Assembly (NCBI GenBank): GCA_038230275.1
Contig: JBBRNO010000015.1
Location: 1-64,000 of the forward strand
DNA: 64,000 nucleotides
From: JANXXV01 sp038230275
GTDB lineage: Bacteria; Acidobacteriota; Terriglobia; Bryobacterales; Bryobacteraceae
Direction: 5' to 3'
A model generated the notes under the pieces. That model made no database searches and was not told where the DNA came from. It saw only the letters and a list, made by a program, of their open reading frames with translations. Below are positions 8,611 to 18,099 of this stretch, piece after piece; within the stretch, counting starts at the first letter, position 1, and each line of letters starts with the position of its first letter. A program made the position numbers and the translations under genes.

Positions 8611-10005
8611 ATGCCCGACATGCCCGCAGAGGAGTTCCGCCGCGCCGGCCACGAAGTAGTGGACTGGATTGCCGATTACCTGGCCGGCATTCGTGATTAC
8701 CCTGTGGTCTCCAGCGTGCAACCGGGAGAGCTGACCAAACTTCTGCCCACGTCCGCGCCAGAGCAAGGGGAATCCATCGACGACATTCTGGCCGGCTTCC
8801 GCAGCCTGGTAATCCCCGCCGTGACGCATTGGAATCATCCAAGTTTCCACGCGTTCTTCTCTGTTTCCGCCTCGGCACCCGGCATTCTTGCGGAAATGTT
8901 GACCGCCGCATTGAATGTGAACGGCATGCTCTGGAAGTCCTGCCCCGCTGCCACCGAACTCGAACAAGTGACGCTGGGATGGCTCCGCGAGTGGCTCGGT
9001 TTGCCGCCGGAATTCTTCGGCATCATCTATGACACGGCATCCATCTCCACCATGCATGCCATCGCGGCGGCGCGCGAATTCATAGACCCGGAAGCCCGCA
9101 CCCGGGGCAGCCTTCCGAACCTCGTCGTCTACACCTCTGAACAAGCCCACTCGTCGGTGGAGAAAGGCGCCATCGCGCTGGGAATCGGCCAGAACAACGT
9201 CCGGAAGATTGCGGTGGACGCTGATTTCCGTATGATTCCCGCTGCTCTCGCGCACGCCATTGAACAGGACGTGGCAGCGGGCCGTAAGCCCTGCTGCATC
9301 GTGCCGTCCGCGGGCACCACGTCCACTTCCAGCATCGATCCCATCCCAGCCATCGCGGATATCGCCGAGCGCTACAACGCGTGGCTCCATGTGGATGCGT
9401 CCTATGGCGGCGCCGCCGCGGTGGTGCCTGAACTGCGGCACATCCTTGACGGAACCAGCCGCGCGCATTCCATGGTGGTCAACCCGCACAAGTGGTTGTT
9501 CACGCCGATTGATCTCAGTGCCTTCTACACACGCCGCCCGGACATTCTCCGCCGGGCTTTCTCGCTGGTCCCCGAGTATCTGCGCACTGCCGAAGATACC
9601 AGAGCACTGAATTACATGGACTACGGCGTGCCGCTTGGCCGCCGTTTCCGGGCTTTGAAGCTGTGGTTCGTTATGCGTTACTTCGGCCATCAGCGGATCG
9701 CCGATCTAATCCGCGCGCACGTTGCTTGGGCGCACAAACTGGCGCAAGACATCCGTAGCGACGAACGGTTCGAGATCTGCGCCCCGGTGCCGCTCTCACT
9801 GATCTGCTTCCGCTACAAAGGCACCGATGAACAGAACCGCACGCTGCTTGAGCGCATCAATGCCAGCGGGATCGCGTTTCTCTCTCATACTGTCTTGCAC
9901 GGCAAGTTCGTACTACGGCTGGCGATTGGAAATATCAAGTCGACGGAAGCCGATCTTAAACAGGTCTGGAGTTTCATTCAATCGCTGGCGGACGGCCTGG
10001 AGTAA
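8611..10005 (+). CDS. PLP-dependent aromatic L-amino acid decarboxylase family
   Basis: A 464-residue group II decarboxylase (fold type I). Family features include HWNHPSFHAFF near residue 70, MLWKSCPAATELE near 110, the cofactor-contacting HVDASYGGAA near 260 and the Schiff-base lysine Lys294 in VNPHKWLF. Close relatives decarboxylate L-DOPA, 5-hydroxytryptophan, tryptophan or phenylalanine; some plant and bacterial members are aldehyde synthases, so the product is uncertain. The gene begins 4 nt after the esterase-like gene, suggesting co-transcription with it and perhaps the aldolase upstream. Confidence 0.92.
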   Translation: MPDMPAEEFRRAGHEVVDWIADYLAGIRDYPVVSSVQPGELTKLLPTSAPEQGESIDDILAGFRSLVIPAVTHWNHPSFHAFFSVSASAPGILAEMLTAALNVNGMLWKSCPAATELEQVTLGWLREWLGLPPEFFGIIYDTASISTMHAIAAAREFIDPEARTRGSLPNLVVYTSEQAHSSVEKGAIALGIGQNNVRKIAVDADFRMIPAALAHAIEQDVAAGRKPCCIVPSAGTTSTSSIDPIPAIADIAERYNAWLHVDASYGGAAAVVPELRHILDGTSRAHSMVVNPHKWLFTPIDLSAFYTRRPDILRRAFSLVPEYLRTAEDTRALNYMDYGVPLGRRFRALKLWFVMRYFGHQRIADLIRAHVAWAHKLAQDIRSDERFEICAPVPLSLICFRYKGTDEQNRTLLERINASGIAFLSHTVLHGKFVLRLAIGNIKSTEADLKQVWSFIQSLADGLE

Positions 10006-10342
10006 AGACTTTTGAGTACCGGCAAACGGAGCCCAAAGTCGTTCCATGGGCTGGAATCACGGGTCTTTATGAGTAGGCGGAGTCAGGCTGTAAGTATTCC
10101 GGCGGAGCATCGCTTCACAACCGCCGAGGTCTATATTCGCCGCGACACACGTTTCCCCGATGACTTTCTGGCGGAGCGAGCCCCAGGGGCACCCCAGCAG
10201 CGGGACGACCCTCGATCCGCCCTACCGGATTGACATCAACACGGTCAGCTATATCGTGAAACGGAAGCCGCCAGCGGCCCGTGCAAAGCTTGCAGGCCTT
10301 AAGGACGGCGAGATCCCTTGGACGGTGAATTTGGGATTGACC
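10006..10342 (+). other. Gap with traces of decayed coding sequence
   Basis: No intact gene. One plus-strand frame gives TTAEVYIRRDTRFPDDFL (about 10119-10172) and stops at 10233; a second frame carries YRIDINTVSYIVKRKP (about 10223-10270) and PWTVNLGLTLP before running into the antisense of the esterase gene. The two pieces could be one protein broken by a frameshift near 10190-10220. The family was not recognised, so this may be chance. Confidence 0.3.
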
Positions 10343-11500
10343 CTACCGGTGCTCGGAGCTGACCACCAATCCCTTCTCATCAAACAAGTTGAGATACCAG
10401 ACCTTCACACCCTGCGGAATCTCAGCATGAGCGACATGGGCTTTCGCGTCCAGCACCGCCGGAATGCTCTCCCATTTCCGGTCTTGCCACCGGCCTTCGT
10501 CTTTCGTGAAGTTGAGCTCCGCCTTCACCACCGCGCGCTTCGACTTATACCTCACCTCGCCCGGCGTCGTGCCGGTGATCTTGGGAAGTGCAGCTTGCTT
10601 GTTGAGAATCGAATCCGCGAAGGCCAGGATCTCTTCCGGCGCCGCACCATCGGCATGGCCATGCCGCATCCGGACGCGAATCGATAAGGTCCGCGGCCCC
10701 CTGGGCAATCGATATGATCTCTGCAAGGACGGAAACGGATAGGCAAAGTCGTTGGTGCCCGTCACCCACAGCATCGGAAGTTTCGAGTTTGGAAGGTACA
10801 CCGACGGATCCCAAAGCGAGAGCCACTTCTGCCTCCGCTCTGCGCCCATGGCTGCGAAATCCTTGAGCCACGCGGAATCTTCGCCCAGAAATCCACAACC
10901 ATAAACTGGCGCCGCGAACCGGAAGCGCGGATCCACACCGGAAACAATGTCCGTTAGATAGCCGCCCCAGGAAATCCCAGTGACGCCAATTCGTTTTGGA
11001 TCCACTTCCGGAAACGAGCGCATCAACGAATGCGCCAGCACCGCGGCGGCAACGGCATGGTAGCTCCACTGATCGGTAACAGGTTCGTCAATCTGAGCAA
11101 AACCGCCCCATCCTTCGGGTCCGCCGTGTTCGTGATGCGCCTTCGGCGGCGCCCAGGGCTTGTCGCTGCCGGCACGCTCTGGAAGGTTGCCGCACGTATC
11201 GATCGCGATGGCCGCATAGCCGCGTTTGTTCCAAAGCCGCACCCATTCGGCGAAAGCCGTGCCGCCTCCGCCATGAATCAATACCATCGCGGGCAGCTTC
11301 TTTCCCACCGGCGCCCCGTAGTAGGCAAAGACGCGCGTCGGTTTGCCTCGCCATGGAACGGATTCGAAATACAGCGCGCGAACGCCCGGTTCCTGGGTCT
11401 GCGCTTCATACACTTGGGGAGCCTTTGCAAGCTGATTAAAGTTCCACGGCGACGCGGCAAAGGCCAGGTACGGGGCAAGGAAGAAGATCGCAAGTTTCAT
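10343..11500 (-). CDS. Secreted alpha/beta hydrolase, acetylxylan-esterase / prolyl-peptidase-like
   Basis: A 385-residue protein with a short Sec signal (MKLAIFFLAPYLAFA). The hydrolase core has LIHGGGGTA (oxyanion hole region), the nucleophile elbow GISWGG near residue 177, an acid in TGTNDFAYPF near 250 and His in RMRHGHADG near 282. The layout resembles acetylxylan esterases and dienelactone-hydrolase-like enzymes found with polysaccharide utilisation. After residue 300 there is a beta-rich tail. It follows the hybrid kinase gene by only 12 nt on the same strand, so the kinase and this enzyme may be co-transcribed. Substrate unknown. Confidence 0.85.
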   Translation of the reverse strand: MKLAIFFLAPYLAFAASPWNFNQLAKAPQVYEAQTQEPGVRALYFESVPWRGKPTRVFAYYGAPVGKKLPAMVLIHGGGGTAFAEWVRLWNKRGYAAIAIDTCGNLPERAGSDKPWAPPKAHHEHGGPEGWGGFAQIDEPVTDQWSYHAVAAAVLAHSLMRSFPEVDPKRIGVTGISWGGYLTDIVSGVDPRFRFAAPVYGCGFLGEDSAWLKDFAAMGAERRQKWLSLWDPSVYLPNSKLPMLWVTGTNDFAYPFPSLQRSYRLPRGPRTLSIRVRMRHGHADGAAPEEILAFADSILNKQAALPKITGTTPGEVRYKSKRAVVKAELNFTKDEGRWQDRKWESIPAVLDAKAHVAHAEIPQGVKVWYLNLFDEKGLVVSSEHR

Positions 11501-11512
11501 GGATACCGCGCG

Positions 11513-13153
11513 CTATTTCTTCAAACAGGCAAACTCTTCCACAATACTCAGCAAATGCGCCGAGTGCACCGGCTTTGAGATATAAGCGTTCATTCCCGCC
11601 GCCAGGCACCCTTCCTTGTCTCCGTTCATCGCATGTGCCGTCATCGCAATAATCGGCAGATTGACCCACCGCGCATCCTTCCGGATCAGCCGCGTCGCCT
11701 CCAAGCCATCCAGCACAGGCATCTGCACATCCATTAACACCAGCTGGAACACCTTCTGCTCCAGCGCCTGCAGCGCTTCCTGGCCGTTGCTGGTAATCTG
11801 CACCTGGTAGCCGCGTTTCGTCAGGATGGACGATACCATCTTCTGGTTCACCAGATTATCTTCCACTACCAGGATGGAAGCCGGATTTGCCTCGCCATGC
11901 GTTGGCCCCGCCGCCCGCGGGGCGGCAGGCATCTCATGCGGCACTGCCTTCACTGGCGGCGCCGATTCATAGGGAAGCATCACCGTGAACTTGCTGCCAC
12001 GGCCCAACTCACTTTCCACACTGATGTCGCCCCCATGCATCGCCACCAGCACCCGCGTGATGGTCAGCCCCAGTCCGGTTCCGCCGTATTTGCGGTTGAT
12101 ACTGCTGTCGGCCTGGGTGAACTTCTCGAAGATCGATTGGAGTTTGTCAGAGGGAATTCCCATTCCCGTGTCAATCACATCTATCTGAAACATGTTCCAC
12201 GGAGGCTCGGGCCCCGGCGTGGAACTGGCGCGCAGAACAATGGATCCCTCCAGCGTGAACTTCACCGAGTTGCTCAGCAAGTTCGCCAGAATCTGTCGCA
12301 GACGCAGCGGATCTCCCACCACAACATCCGGCAGATCCGGAGCAATCTCCATACTCACGGCAACACCGCGCTGCATGGCCAGCGCCGACTGCGATTTTAC
12401 TGCCTCTTCCATCAACACCCGCGGACGGAATGGAACCCTGTCCAGCGCCATCCTCCCGGCCTCAATCTTGGAGAGGTCCAAAAGATCGTTCAGCAGCGCC
12501 AACAGGGAGTAAGCGCACCCCTGCGCCGTTTCCATCTGGTCCCGCTGTTCGCTAGACAGTGGACTGGTAAGCACCAGATCCATCATGCCCAGAATGCCGT
12601 TCATCGGCGTGCGCAGCTCGTGCGACATATTGGCCAGGAATTCGCTCTTTGCCTGGCTCGCCGCCAACGCCTTTTGCATAGCCACTTCCAGCTGCTCAGT
12701 CCGCTGCTTGATGCGGTCCTCCAGCATTTCCTGGTTTTGCATCAATTCTTTTTGCGTGGACGCCAGCGCCTCAATCATCTTGTTGAAGCTGTCTCCCAGG
12801 AATTCGATCTCGTCGCCGGTGCGGCTGATCTGGATAGGCTCCAAACGGCCCTCCCGCACACTGGTGATTCCGGCCTGAAGCAGTAGGAGAGGACGGGCCA
12901 GCAGCCGGATGGTCATTCGTGCAATGGCGCCTGCCACCAATAGCACCACCACAAAGAGCAGCACGCCTTTGGAGACGTTGAAGTTATCTTGCCGGAGATC
13001 GTACGACAGGGTAACCGCGACTACCCAAAACACCAGTGACCCGGTGAAAATGGATAGCTTCGAAGCTAACGAACGATAGCTGGGTTTTTTTGCCACAACT
13101 TGCCAAACTATTACTATTGGTATCCCCAGTATAGTATCGGTCTTTTCCTGCAC
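11513..13153 (-). CDS. Hybrid sensor histidine kinase (HAMP-HisKA-HATPase-REC)
   Basis: About 546 residues. Two membrane helices (about 34-51 and 62-80) are separated by only some ten residues, so there is no extracytoplasmic sensor domain. A HAMP domain (about 82-135) and coiled coil lead to the dimerisation domain with His178 in MSHELRTPMNG. The ATPase domain shows DTGMGIP and GGTGLGLTI, and the C-terminal receiver has Asp475 in VLMDVQMP and Lys in ISKPV. The phosphorelay probably passes to a separate Hpt protein not seen here. The start is uncertain: only 33 bp separate it from the divergent pyrD start, and a GTG at 13096 (residue 20) may be the real one because a TATACT box lies at 13133-13128. 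Confidence 0.88.
   Translation of the reverse strand: MQEKTDTILGIPIVIVWQVVAKKPSYRSLASKLSIFTGSLVFWVVAVTLSYDLRQDNFNVSKGVLLFVVVLLVAGAIARMTIRLLARPLLLLQAGITSVREGRLEPIQISRTGDEIEFLGDSFNKMIEALASTQKELMQNQEMLEDRIKQRTEQLEVAMQKALAASQAKSEFLANMSHELRTPMNGILGMMDLVLTSPLSSEQRDQMETAQGCAYSLLALLNDLLDLSKIEAGRMALDRVPFRPRVLMEEAVKSQSALAMQRGVAVSMEIAPDLPDVVVGDPLRLRQILANLLSNSVKFTLEGSIVLRASSTPGPEPPWNMFQIDVIDTGMGIPSDKLQSIFEKFTQADSSINRKYGGTGLGLTITRVLVAMHGGDISVESELGRGSKFTVMLPYESAPPVKAVPHEMPAAPRAAGPTHGEANPASILVVEDNLVNQKMVSSILTKRGYQVQITSNGQEALQALEQKVFQLVLMDVQMPVLDGLEATRLIRKDARWVNLPIIAMTAHAMNGDKEGCLAAGMNAYISKPVHSAHLLSIVEEFACLKK
13128..13133 (-). promoter_or_regulatory. Candidate -10 box (TATACT) for the hybrid kinase
   Basis: TATACT on the minus strand lies inside the longest reading of the kinase gene. 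If used, transcription would begin near 13120 and translation would have to start at the internal GTG at 13096. No convincing -35 element accompanies it. Confidence 0.25.
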
Positions 13154-13186
13154 AGCATTAGTCCCCGCTTGGTATGCTGATTCACA

Positions 13187-14110
13187 GTGCCGGAATCGTC
13201 AGACCGCCTCAAGATCTCGCTCTGCGGCATCCCCCTGCGAAATCCCATCATTGCTGCTTCCGGAACGTTCGCCTACGGCGTCGAATTCGCCTCGGTGACC
13301 GATATTGCGGCAATCGGCGCGTTCGTCGTGAAAGGGATCTCGCGGCGGCCCATGGATGGAAATCCACCTCCCCGGCTCTGGGAAACCGGAGCGGGCATGA
13401 TGAACTCCATTGGTTTGCAGAATATCGGCGTCGAGGCCTTTGTTCGCGATAAAGTCCCCGCTTTGCGGCGCTTCGACACGCCCTATCTGGTCAACGTGTT
13501 CGGTTATGAGCCGGAGGATTACCTGGAGATCGTACGAATTCTGGAAGATACGGATGGTCCGGCCGGCTATGAGTTGAACGTGTCGTGTCCGAATACAAAA
13601 CACGGCGGCATTTTCTTTTCCAGTGATCCGGATTTATTGAACGAACTAGTTAGCGGGATTACGAAAATAGCCCGCCGCCCGGTGATTGTGAAGCTCTCGC
13701 CCAACGTTGCCCGAATTGAGCCTTTGGCGCGTGCCGCGGCGGATGCCGGAGCCAGCGCCCTCTCGCTAGTGAACACGTTTGTAGCGCTTGCCGTAGACGT
13801 CCGGACCAGGCGTCCACGCATTGGGGCCGGCTTTGGAGGGCTTTCAGGGCCCGCCATCAAGCCGATTGCGCTGCGCTTTGTCTATGAAGCCGCAAAAGCG
13901 GTCAGCATCCCGGTCATCGGACTTGGCGGCATCGCCAATGGCGAAGATGCCGCTGAGTTCCTGATTGCTGGCGCGACGGCGGTGCAAGTGGGCACGGCCA
14001 GTTTTTGGGATCCCGGTTCGACGGCCCGGATTGCGCGGGAACTCGACCAATTTCTTAAGGAGGAAAACATCGCCAGCGTGCGAGAACTTACCGCTACGCT
14101 GCGGTTCTAG
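13187..14110 (+). CDS. pyrD: Dihydroorotate dehydrogenase, class 1
   Basis: A 307-residue FMN enzyme of pyrimidine synthesis that oxidises dihydroorotate to orotate. Diagnostic stretches are [13 protein letters not shown] (about 19-31), MMNSIGLQN (about 70-78), the catalytic cysteine in [11 protein letters not shown] (about 130-140), VKLSPN near 165 and [11 protein letters not shown] near 245. The Cys rather than Ser base, and the sequence style, point to class 1 (soluble), most like 1B (NAD-linked, normally with a PyrK partner). No pyrK is visible here. It starts at GTG 13187. A ridA gene follows after 7 nt. Confidence 0.93.
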   Translation: MPESSDRLKISLCGIPLRNPIIAASGTFAYGVEFASVTDIAAIGAFVVKGISRRPMDGNPPPRLWETGAGMMNSIGLQNIGVEAFVRDKVPALRRFDTPYLVNVFGYEPEDYLEIVRILEDTDGPAGYELNVSCPNTKHGGIFFSSDPDLLNELVSGITKIARRPVIVKLSPNVARIEPLARAAADAGASALSLVNTFVALAVDVRTRRPRIGAGFGGLSGPAIKPIALRFVYEAAKAVSIPVIGLGGIANGEDAAEFLIAGATAVQVGTASFWDPGSTARIARELDQFLKEENIASVRELTATLRF

Positions 14111-14117
14111 GAAAAAC

Positions 14118-14498
14118 ATGAAACAGACCATCGCAACAGAGAGGGCGCCGAAAGCCATCGGGCCGTATTCGCAGGCTGTCGCCCACAACGGGCTGGTATT
14201 TCTCAGCGGCCAGATTCCGCTGGACCCGGCCACGAATCAATTGGTGGAAGGCGACATCGCAGCCCAGACCGAGCGCGTGCTTCAGAATCTGGCCGCCGTC
14301 CTGGAAGCCGCGGGATCTTCTCTCAAGAAGGTTCTGAAAACAACGGTCTATCTGAAGAACATGGCCGATTTTCCAAAGATGAATGAAGTTTACGCCCGTT
14401 ACTTCGACGAAAACCCGCCAGCCCGATCCACGGTAGAGGCGGCACGGCTCCCCCGCGACGTACAAGTGGAGATCGACGCCATCGCGATGGAAGGCTAA
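14118..14498 (+). CDS. ridA: RidA family enamine/imine deaminase
   Basis: A 126-residue YjgF/YER057c/UK114 protein that hydrolyses reactive 2-aminoacrylate-type enamines and imines. The family signature is clear: [22 protein letters not shown], and [23 protein letters not shown] with the carboxylate-binding Arg. Full family length. ATG at 14118 is preceded by AGGA and sits 7 nt after pyrD, so the two are co-transcribed. Its stop overlaps the stop of the convergent SLH gene by 3 nt. Confidence 0.93.
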   Translation: MKQTIATERAPKAIGPYSQAVAHNGLVFLSGQIPLDPATNQLVEGDIAAQTERVLQNLAAVLEAAGSSLKKVLKTTVYLKNMADFPKMNEVYARYFDENPPARSTVEAARLPRDVQVEIDAIAMEG

Positions 14499-15442
14499 TA
14501 GATCGCGTACGGAGTTAAAAAGAGCCGCGCCAAAAACACCGCGGTTTGCCCCCGGGTAATGGAATTCCCCGGACAATATTGCGTCACTGAGCAGCCGGAG
14601 GTTATCCCGAAATCTTTCATCTTCTGAATGAACGGAAATTCCGCACTGCCGGCCGCGACGTCCTGAAAATACGGGGTGGGCGTGATACCGAGCCCGGCGT
14701 TCGCGGCCAATCTTCCAAACTTTGCGCGAATCAGAAAGATCGCCATCTGTAGCCTGGTCACGTCGGCGCCGGGGCAAAAAAACGCGCCGGATGCCGAACA
14801 TCCGCTGGTAATCGCCAACTCCCGCAGCTTCTGAATGTACTTGAAGAACGGATGGTTTTGCGGCACGTCGTCAAAGTACGGCAGATTCGGATAGGCGAAA
14901 TTCTCGTTTCCCAACGTGGCCCGGATCAGCAGGGCAGCCATCTCACCGCGCGATATTCGTTGCTCCGGGCAATATAGCGGCGGAAAAAGAGAGCATCCCT
15001 TGGTCAGCCCCGCGGTATGGATCTGGTTTATATATTCCACCGGCGGATAGTCGATGGGGACATCGTTGAATGGCTGCGCGACGATGGTACCCGTTTGCAG
15101 AATTTGAATCTGCAGATTCACCGGCGCGCCGCCAAGCAGAACCACAGTCAATGTTCCGGATCGCGGCGTAGGATTGGTGTTCGCGCTAACGGTATAGACG
15201 ACAGTTCCATTTCCTGTTGAGGCTACAGAGGTCGACGTTTGCTGAATCCAGGCGCTGCTGGAGCCCAGGGCAACCCACGCACACCCGGGATCGGAAGGCT
15301 TAACAGACACGCTTCCCGGTCCACCGCCGGCCGCTACAGTTATGTTTTGCGGGGAGAGAGTCAGGTTACACGAAAATGGCTGTGAGAAGACTGGAACCGT
15401 CAACGCCAGTCCCATCAGCAAGAGGGAACGCAGGTCGCCCAT
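14495..15442 (-). CDS. Secreted protein with BACON/Ig-like domain and three S-layer homology repeats
   Basis: About 315 residues. The ATG at 15442 opens a signal peptide ([21 protein letters not shown]). Residues about 25-125 form a BACON-like beta domain (SSAWI core, SGTLTV). Three SLH repeats follow, starting FNDVP, YFDDVP and YFQDVA and each ending with (S/T)RxxxAxFLxR-type helices. Every repeat has a cysteine pair, GCS plus (Y/F)CP, suggesting disulfide-stabilised SLH units. The protein is a paralogue of the next gene. SLH domains attach proteins to cell wall polymers or act as outer membrane anchors. It lies about 120 nt downstream of its paralogue, separated by a terminator. Confidence 0.85.
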   Translation of the reverse strand: MGDLRSLLLMGLALTVPVFSQPFSCNLTLSPQNITVAAGGGPGSVSVKPSDPGCAWVALGSSSAWIQQTSTSVASTGNGTVVYTVSANTNPTPRSGTLTVVLLGGAPVNLQIQILQTGTIVAQPFNDVPIDYPPVEYINQIHTAGLTKGCSLFPPLYCPEQRISRGEMAALLIRATLGNENFAYPNLPYFDDVPQNHPFFKYIQKLRELAITSGCSASGAFFCPGADVTRLQMAIFLIRAKFGRLAANAGLGITPTPYFQDVAAGSAEFPFIQKMKDFGITSGCSVTQYCPGNSITRGQTAVFLARLFLTPYAIY

Positions 15443-15505
15443 TTGCTGTACATCATAACAGTTATTGAAACATTTTAACAGAGAAATGTTCTGCCATCCC
15501 GGACA

Positions 15506-15540
15506 CAAAAAAAGGAGGCTCCCGATGGGCGCCTCCTTTT
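15506..15540 (-). terminator. Rho-independent terminator after the 15.6 kb SLH gene
   Basis: AAAAGGAGGC (15510-15519) pairs with GCCTCCTTTT (15531-15540), a 10-bp stem with an 11-nt loop. On the minus strand it is followed by a run of seven T, placing it as the terminator of the gene ending at 15563. Confidence 0.85.
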
Positions 15541-15562
15541 CGTGAATCGAGAATCAGCGTTC

Positions 15563-16534
15563 CTATAGCGCGAACGACTGCGTGGAGAACGATCTGATGA
15601 GCAACACGGCGGCCTGGCCACGCGTGAGCGGATTTGACGGGCAAAATGCGGTCGTCGAACAACCGTTGGTGATGCCGGAATCCTTCAGCTTCTGCACGAA
15701 CGGGAACTGGCTGTCGCCGCCTGCCACATCGCTGAAATAGGGTGTGGTGCTGTTCAATAGTTTGGCGCCGTTAGCCGCACCGTACTTGCCGCGCATCAGG
15801 AAAACCGCCGCCTGTCCGCGAGTCACTGTGTCGGTCGGGCAATAAGACGTCGCTGTGCAACCGCTGGTGATGCCCAGTTCCTTCAGCTTCTGCACGTACT
15901 TGAAAAGCCCGCTGCTGGCAGGGACGTCGTCAAAATAGGGCGTCGTCACGTAGGGAAAGGTGTCGGTGCCAAGAATCGACAGAATGACGAACTTGGCAAT
16001 CTGTTCCCGGGTGACGGGGGAATCGGGGCAGTACGTTGTTGCTGAGCATCCGCTGGTGACGCCGTATCCCTTCAACAAATTAATATAGTCGGCAAAAGCC
16101 TGCGTGGACGGAACGTCGTCGAAGATCTGCGTGAAAGTCGTCCCCTTCTGCAGGATCTGAATCAGGTAGTTGGTAAACAAGCCCGGAGAAGCGCTGCCGC
16201 CCACTACGGTGATTGCGCCCGTTCTCGGTTGGGTTGCGGCCGCGCCGAACGTAAAGCCGTAAAGGATGGTGCCGCTGGTTGTGCTGGCGCCATTTCCAGT
16301 ATTCAACGTCAGCCAGCCGCTGGGAGATCCCACTCCGGTGAAGGGGCAGGTTCCGAGGCCGGCCACGTTTGCCGCAAAACTACCCGATCCAGCCGAAGCA
16401 GGGACCGTGATGTTCTGAGGAACGAAGCTAACGCTGCAAGGTTGGGCGATCGCCGAAATGGCGAAAGGGAGGGTAAGAATCAGGCCCCGGAAGAGGGTCT
16501 GTACCGTTTTGGAGGCAAATGTGTTAGGGATCAT
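15563..16534 (-). CDS. Secreted protein with BACON/Ig-like domain and three S-layer homology repeats (paralogue)
   Basis: A 323-residue paralogue of the adjacent SLH protein, with the same order: signal peptide (about 1-31), BACON-like domain with SPSGWLTL (about 32-135), then SLH repeats beginning IFDDVPS, YFDDVPA and YFSDVAG. Each repeat again contains the pair SGCSATTYCP, SGCTATSYCP or NGCSTTAFCP. It probably arose by tandem duplication. It has its own terminator (15506-15540) and an upstream TGTAAGGTGTT element, so it is probably a separate transcription unit from its neighbour. Confidence 0.86.
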   Translation of the reverse strand: MIPNTFASKTVQTLFRGLILTLPFAISAIAQPCSVSFVPQNITVPASAGSGSFAANVAGLGTCPFTGVGSPSGWLTLNTGNGASTTSGTILYGFTFGAAATQPRTGAITVVGGSASPGLFTNYLIQILQKGTTFTQIFDDVPSTQAFADYINLLKGYGVTSGCSATTYCPDSPVTREQIAKFVILSILGTDTFPYVTTPYFDDVPASSGLFKYVQKLKELGITSGCTATSYCPTDTVTRGQAAVFLMRGKYGAANGAKLLNSTTPYFSDVAGGDSQFPFVQKLKDSGITNGCSTTAFCPSNPLTRGQAAVLLIRSFSTQSFAL

Positions 16535-16606
16535 CGGGTCAACGTAGATATTACCAGCTTCTGAAACACATTGCTAGAAAAATCTAACTCGAAACGTAGG
16601 AATCGT

Positions 16607-16617
16607 AACACCTTACA
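16607..16617 (-). promoter_or_regulatory. TGTAAGGTGTT element upstream of the SLH gene
   Basis: The minus-strand 11-mer TGTAAGGTGTT, 73-83 nt before the SLH start, is identical to the distal copy upstream of the DUF1800 gene. A shared regulator or sigma factor for surface proteins is inferred. Confidence 0.4.
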
Positions 16618-16638
16618 GAGAAATGGGACTAAAGTACT

Positions 16639-18093
16639 CTACCAATTTGTAGCCAAGTTAACAAAAGTCCGCACAGCAACGCCGGAAGGGCCCTTTGAGA
16701 GGAATGGTTTCGCTTCATCCAGCCATGCAGTGCCCGCTATATCCAGGTGAACCCAGGGTTTATCCTCAGTGAATTCCTTGAGAAACATTGCCGCAGTGAC
16801 CGCGCCGCCGTATCGGCCCCCGATGTTGGGAAGATCCGCGAAGGCGCACTTCAGGTAATCTTTGTAGTCGTCGTCGAGAGGCATGTGCCACATCCGTTCG
16901 CCCTGCGACTTCGCCGCCGACATCACTTTTCCAAGGAACGCCTCATCATTAGTGAACGCTCCCACATGGATGTGTCCCAAGGCAACGCCAATCGCACCGG
17001 TGAGCGTGGCAGCATCCACCATGTGAGTGCAGCCCAGCCGCAGGGCATAAGTTATCGCGTCCACCAGGATTAGCCGGCCTTCGGCATCGGTATTCAGGAC
17101 CTCAATCGTCTTCCCGGAGAGCGAAGTGACGATGTCCCCGGGCCGTTGCGCCCGGCTGCTGACCATGTTTTCGACTGCGGGAATCAGCGCGGTGACGGCC
17201 ACGTTGGGCTTGAACTGCGCGATGGCCTGCATGGCTCCGATCACGGCGGCGCCGCCAGCCATGTCGTACTTCATTTTCTCCATGCCATCGGACGGCTTGA
17301 TGGAAACTCCGCCAGTATCGAATGTGACACCCTTACCGATCAAAGCCAAATGGTCAGCGGACTTGGCGGCCGCGGGAACGTAGCGCAGGATGATGAACGC
17401 CGGTGGTTCGGCGCTGCCCTGGGAAACTCCCAGCAGCGATCCCATGCCTAACTGGGTCATTCGTTCGCGGTCCAGGATTTCGCAATCCAGTCCGAACGCC
17501 GCCGCCATTTGCCGCGCTTCGGAGGCCAATTTCAAGGGAGTTAGCAGGTTGGCCGGCTCATTGACTAACTCTCGGGTGAAGTTTTGCGCTTCCGCCAGAA
17601 TACGGCCTTGGTCCAGCGCCGGTTGCAGGCTGGCTGGTCCCAAAATACAAAACGAAGCCAATCGCTTCTCTCTCTTCTTGGCATCGGATTTCAGGCGGTC
17701 CGGTTCGTAGCTGGCGAGCACGGCCCCTTCCACCGCCGCAGTGATCTGCTCCGGGGTGGCATTTTCCAGTGCTAACGTGATACTGCTGAGTGACTTAGCC
17801 TTCAACGCGCGCACTGCGGCCCCGACAACTTTCCGCAGTTCGGTGGTGTTGAATTTCTCCGCCGGACCCGCGCCGACGGCCGCCAGGCGCTTTGCCTTCA
17901 ATCCGGAAGGGCGGTGTAAAATGGCGATCTCGAACGGTTTGCCGGTGAATTCCTTGCTTTCGCGGAGGTCGTCGAACCAGCCGCCGGTCGCCGCATTCAA
18001 CGGGTGCGCACCCTGCTGATTCTCGAAGGCCAAGGTCACGACAACGTCGGCCGGGTACTGCTCAATGGGTGTTGCGTCTAATCGGATATCCAT
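16639..18093 (-). CDS. pepA: Leucyl aminopeptidase (M17 cytosol aminopeptidase)
   Basis: A 484-residue two-metal aminopeptidase. The catalytic half shows the M17 ligands: GKGVTFDTGGVSIKP (Lys and first Asp), MKYDMAGGAAV and the signature NTDAEGRLIL. The N-terminal macro-like domain covers about residues 1-165. Length is normal for the family. It removes N-terminal residues, including Leu, from peptides in the cytoplasm; in some bacteria PepA also binds DNA. The gene lies 6 nt downstream of smpB on the same strand. Confidence 0.95.
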   Translation of the reverse strand: MDIRLDATPIEQYPADVVVTLAFENQQGAHPLNAATGGWFDDLRESKEFTGKPFEIAILHRPSGLKAKRLAAVGAGPAEKFNTTELRKVVGAAVRALKAKSLSSITLALENATPEQITAAVEGAVLASYEPDRLKSDAKKREKRLASFCILGPASLQPALDQGRILAEAQNFTRELVNEPANLLTPLKLASEARQMAAAFGLDCEILDRERMTQLGMGSLLGVSQGSAEPPAFIILRYVPAAAKSADHLALIGKGVTFDTGGVSIKPSDGMEKMKYDMAGGAAVIGAMQAIAQFKPNVAVTALIPAVENMVSSRAQRPGDIVTSLSGKTIEVLNTDAEGRLILVDAITYALRLGCTHMVDAATLTGAIGVALGHIHVGAFTNDEAFLGKVMSAAKSQGERMWHMPLDDDYKDYLKCAFADLPNIGGRYGGAVTAAMFLKEFTEDKPWVHLDIAGTAWLDEAKPFLSKGPSGVAVRTFVNLATNW

Positions 18094-18099
18094 ATCGCC

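Noticed and set aside
8581..9690. 369-codon minus-strand reading inside the decarboxylase
   Set aside because: Antisense of a complete PLP enzyme with all motifs on the plus strand.
11897..12886. 329-codon plus-strand reading inside the hybrid kinase
   Set aside because: Antisense of the HisKA/ATPase domains; no family resemblance.
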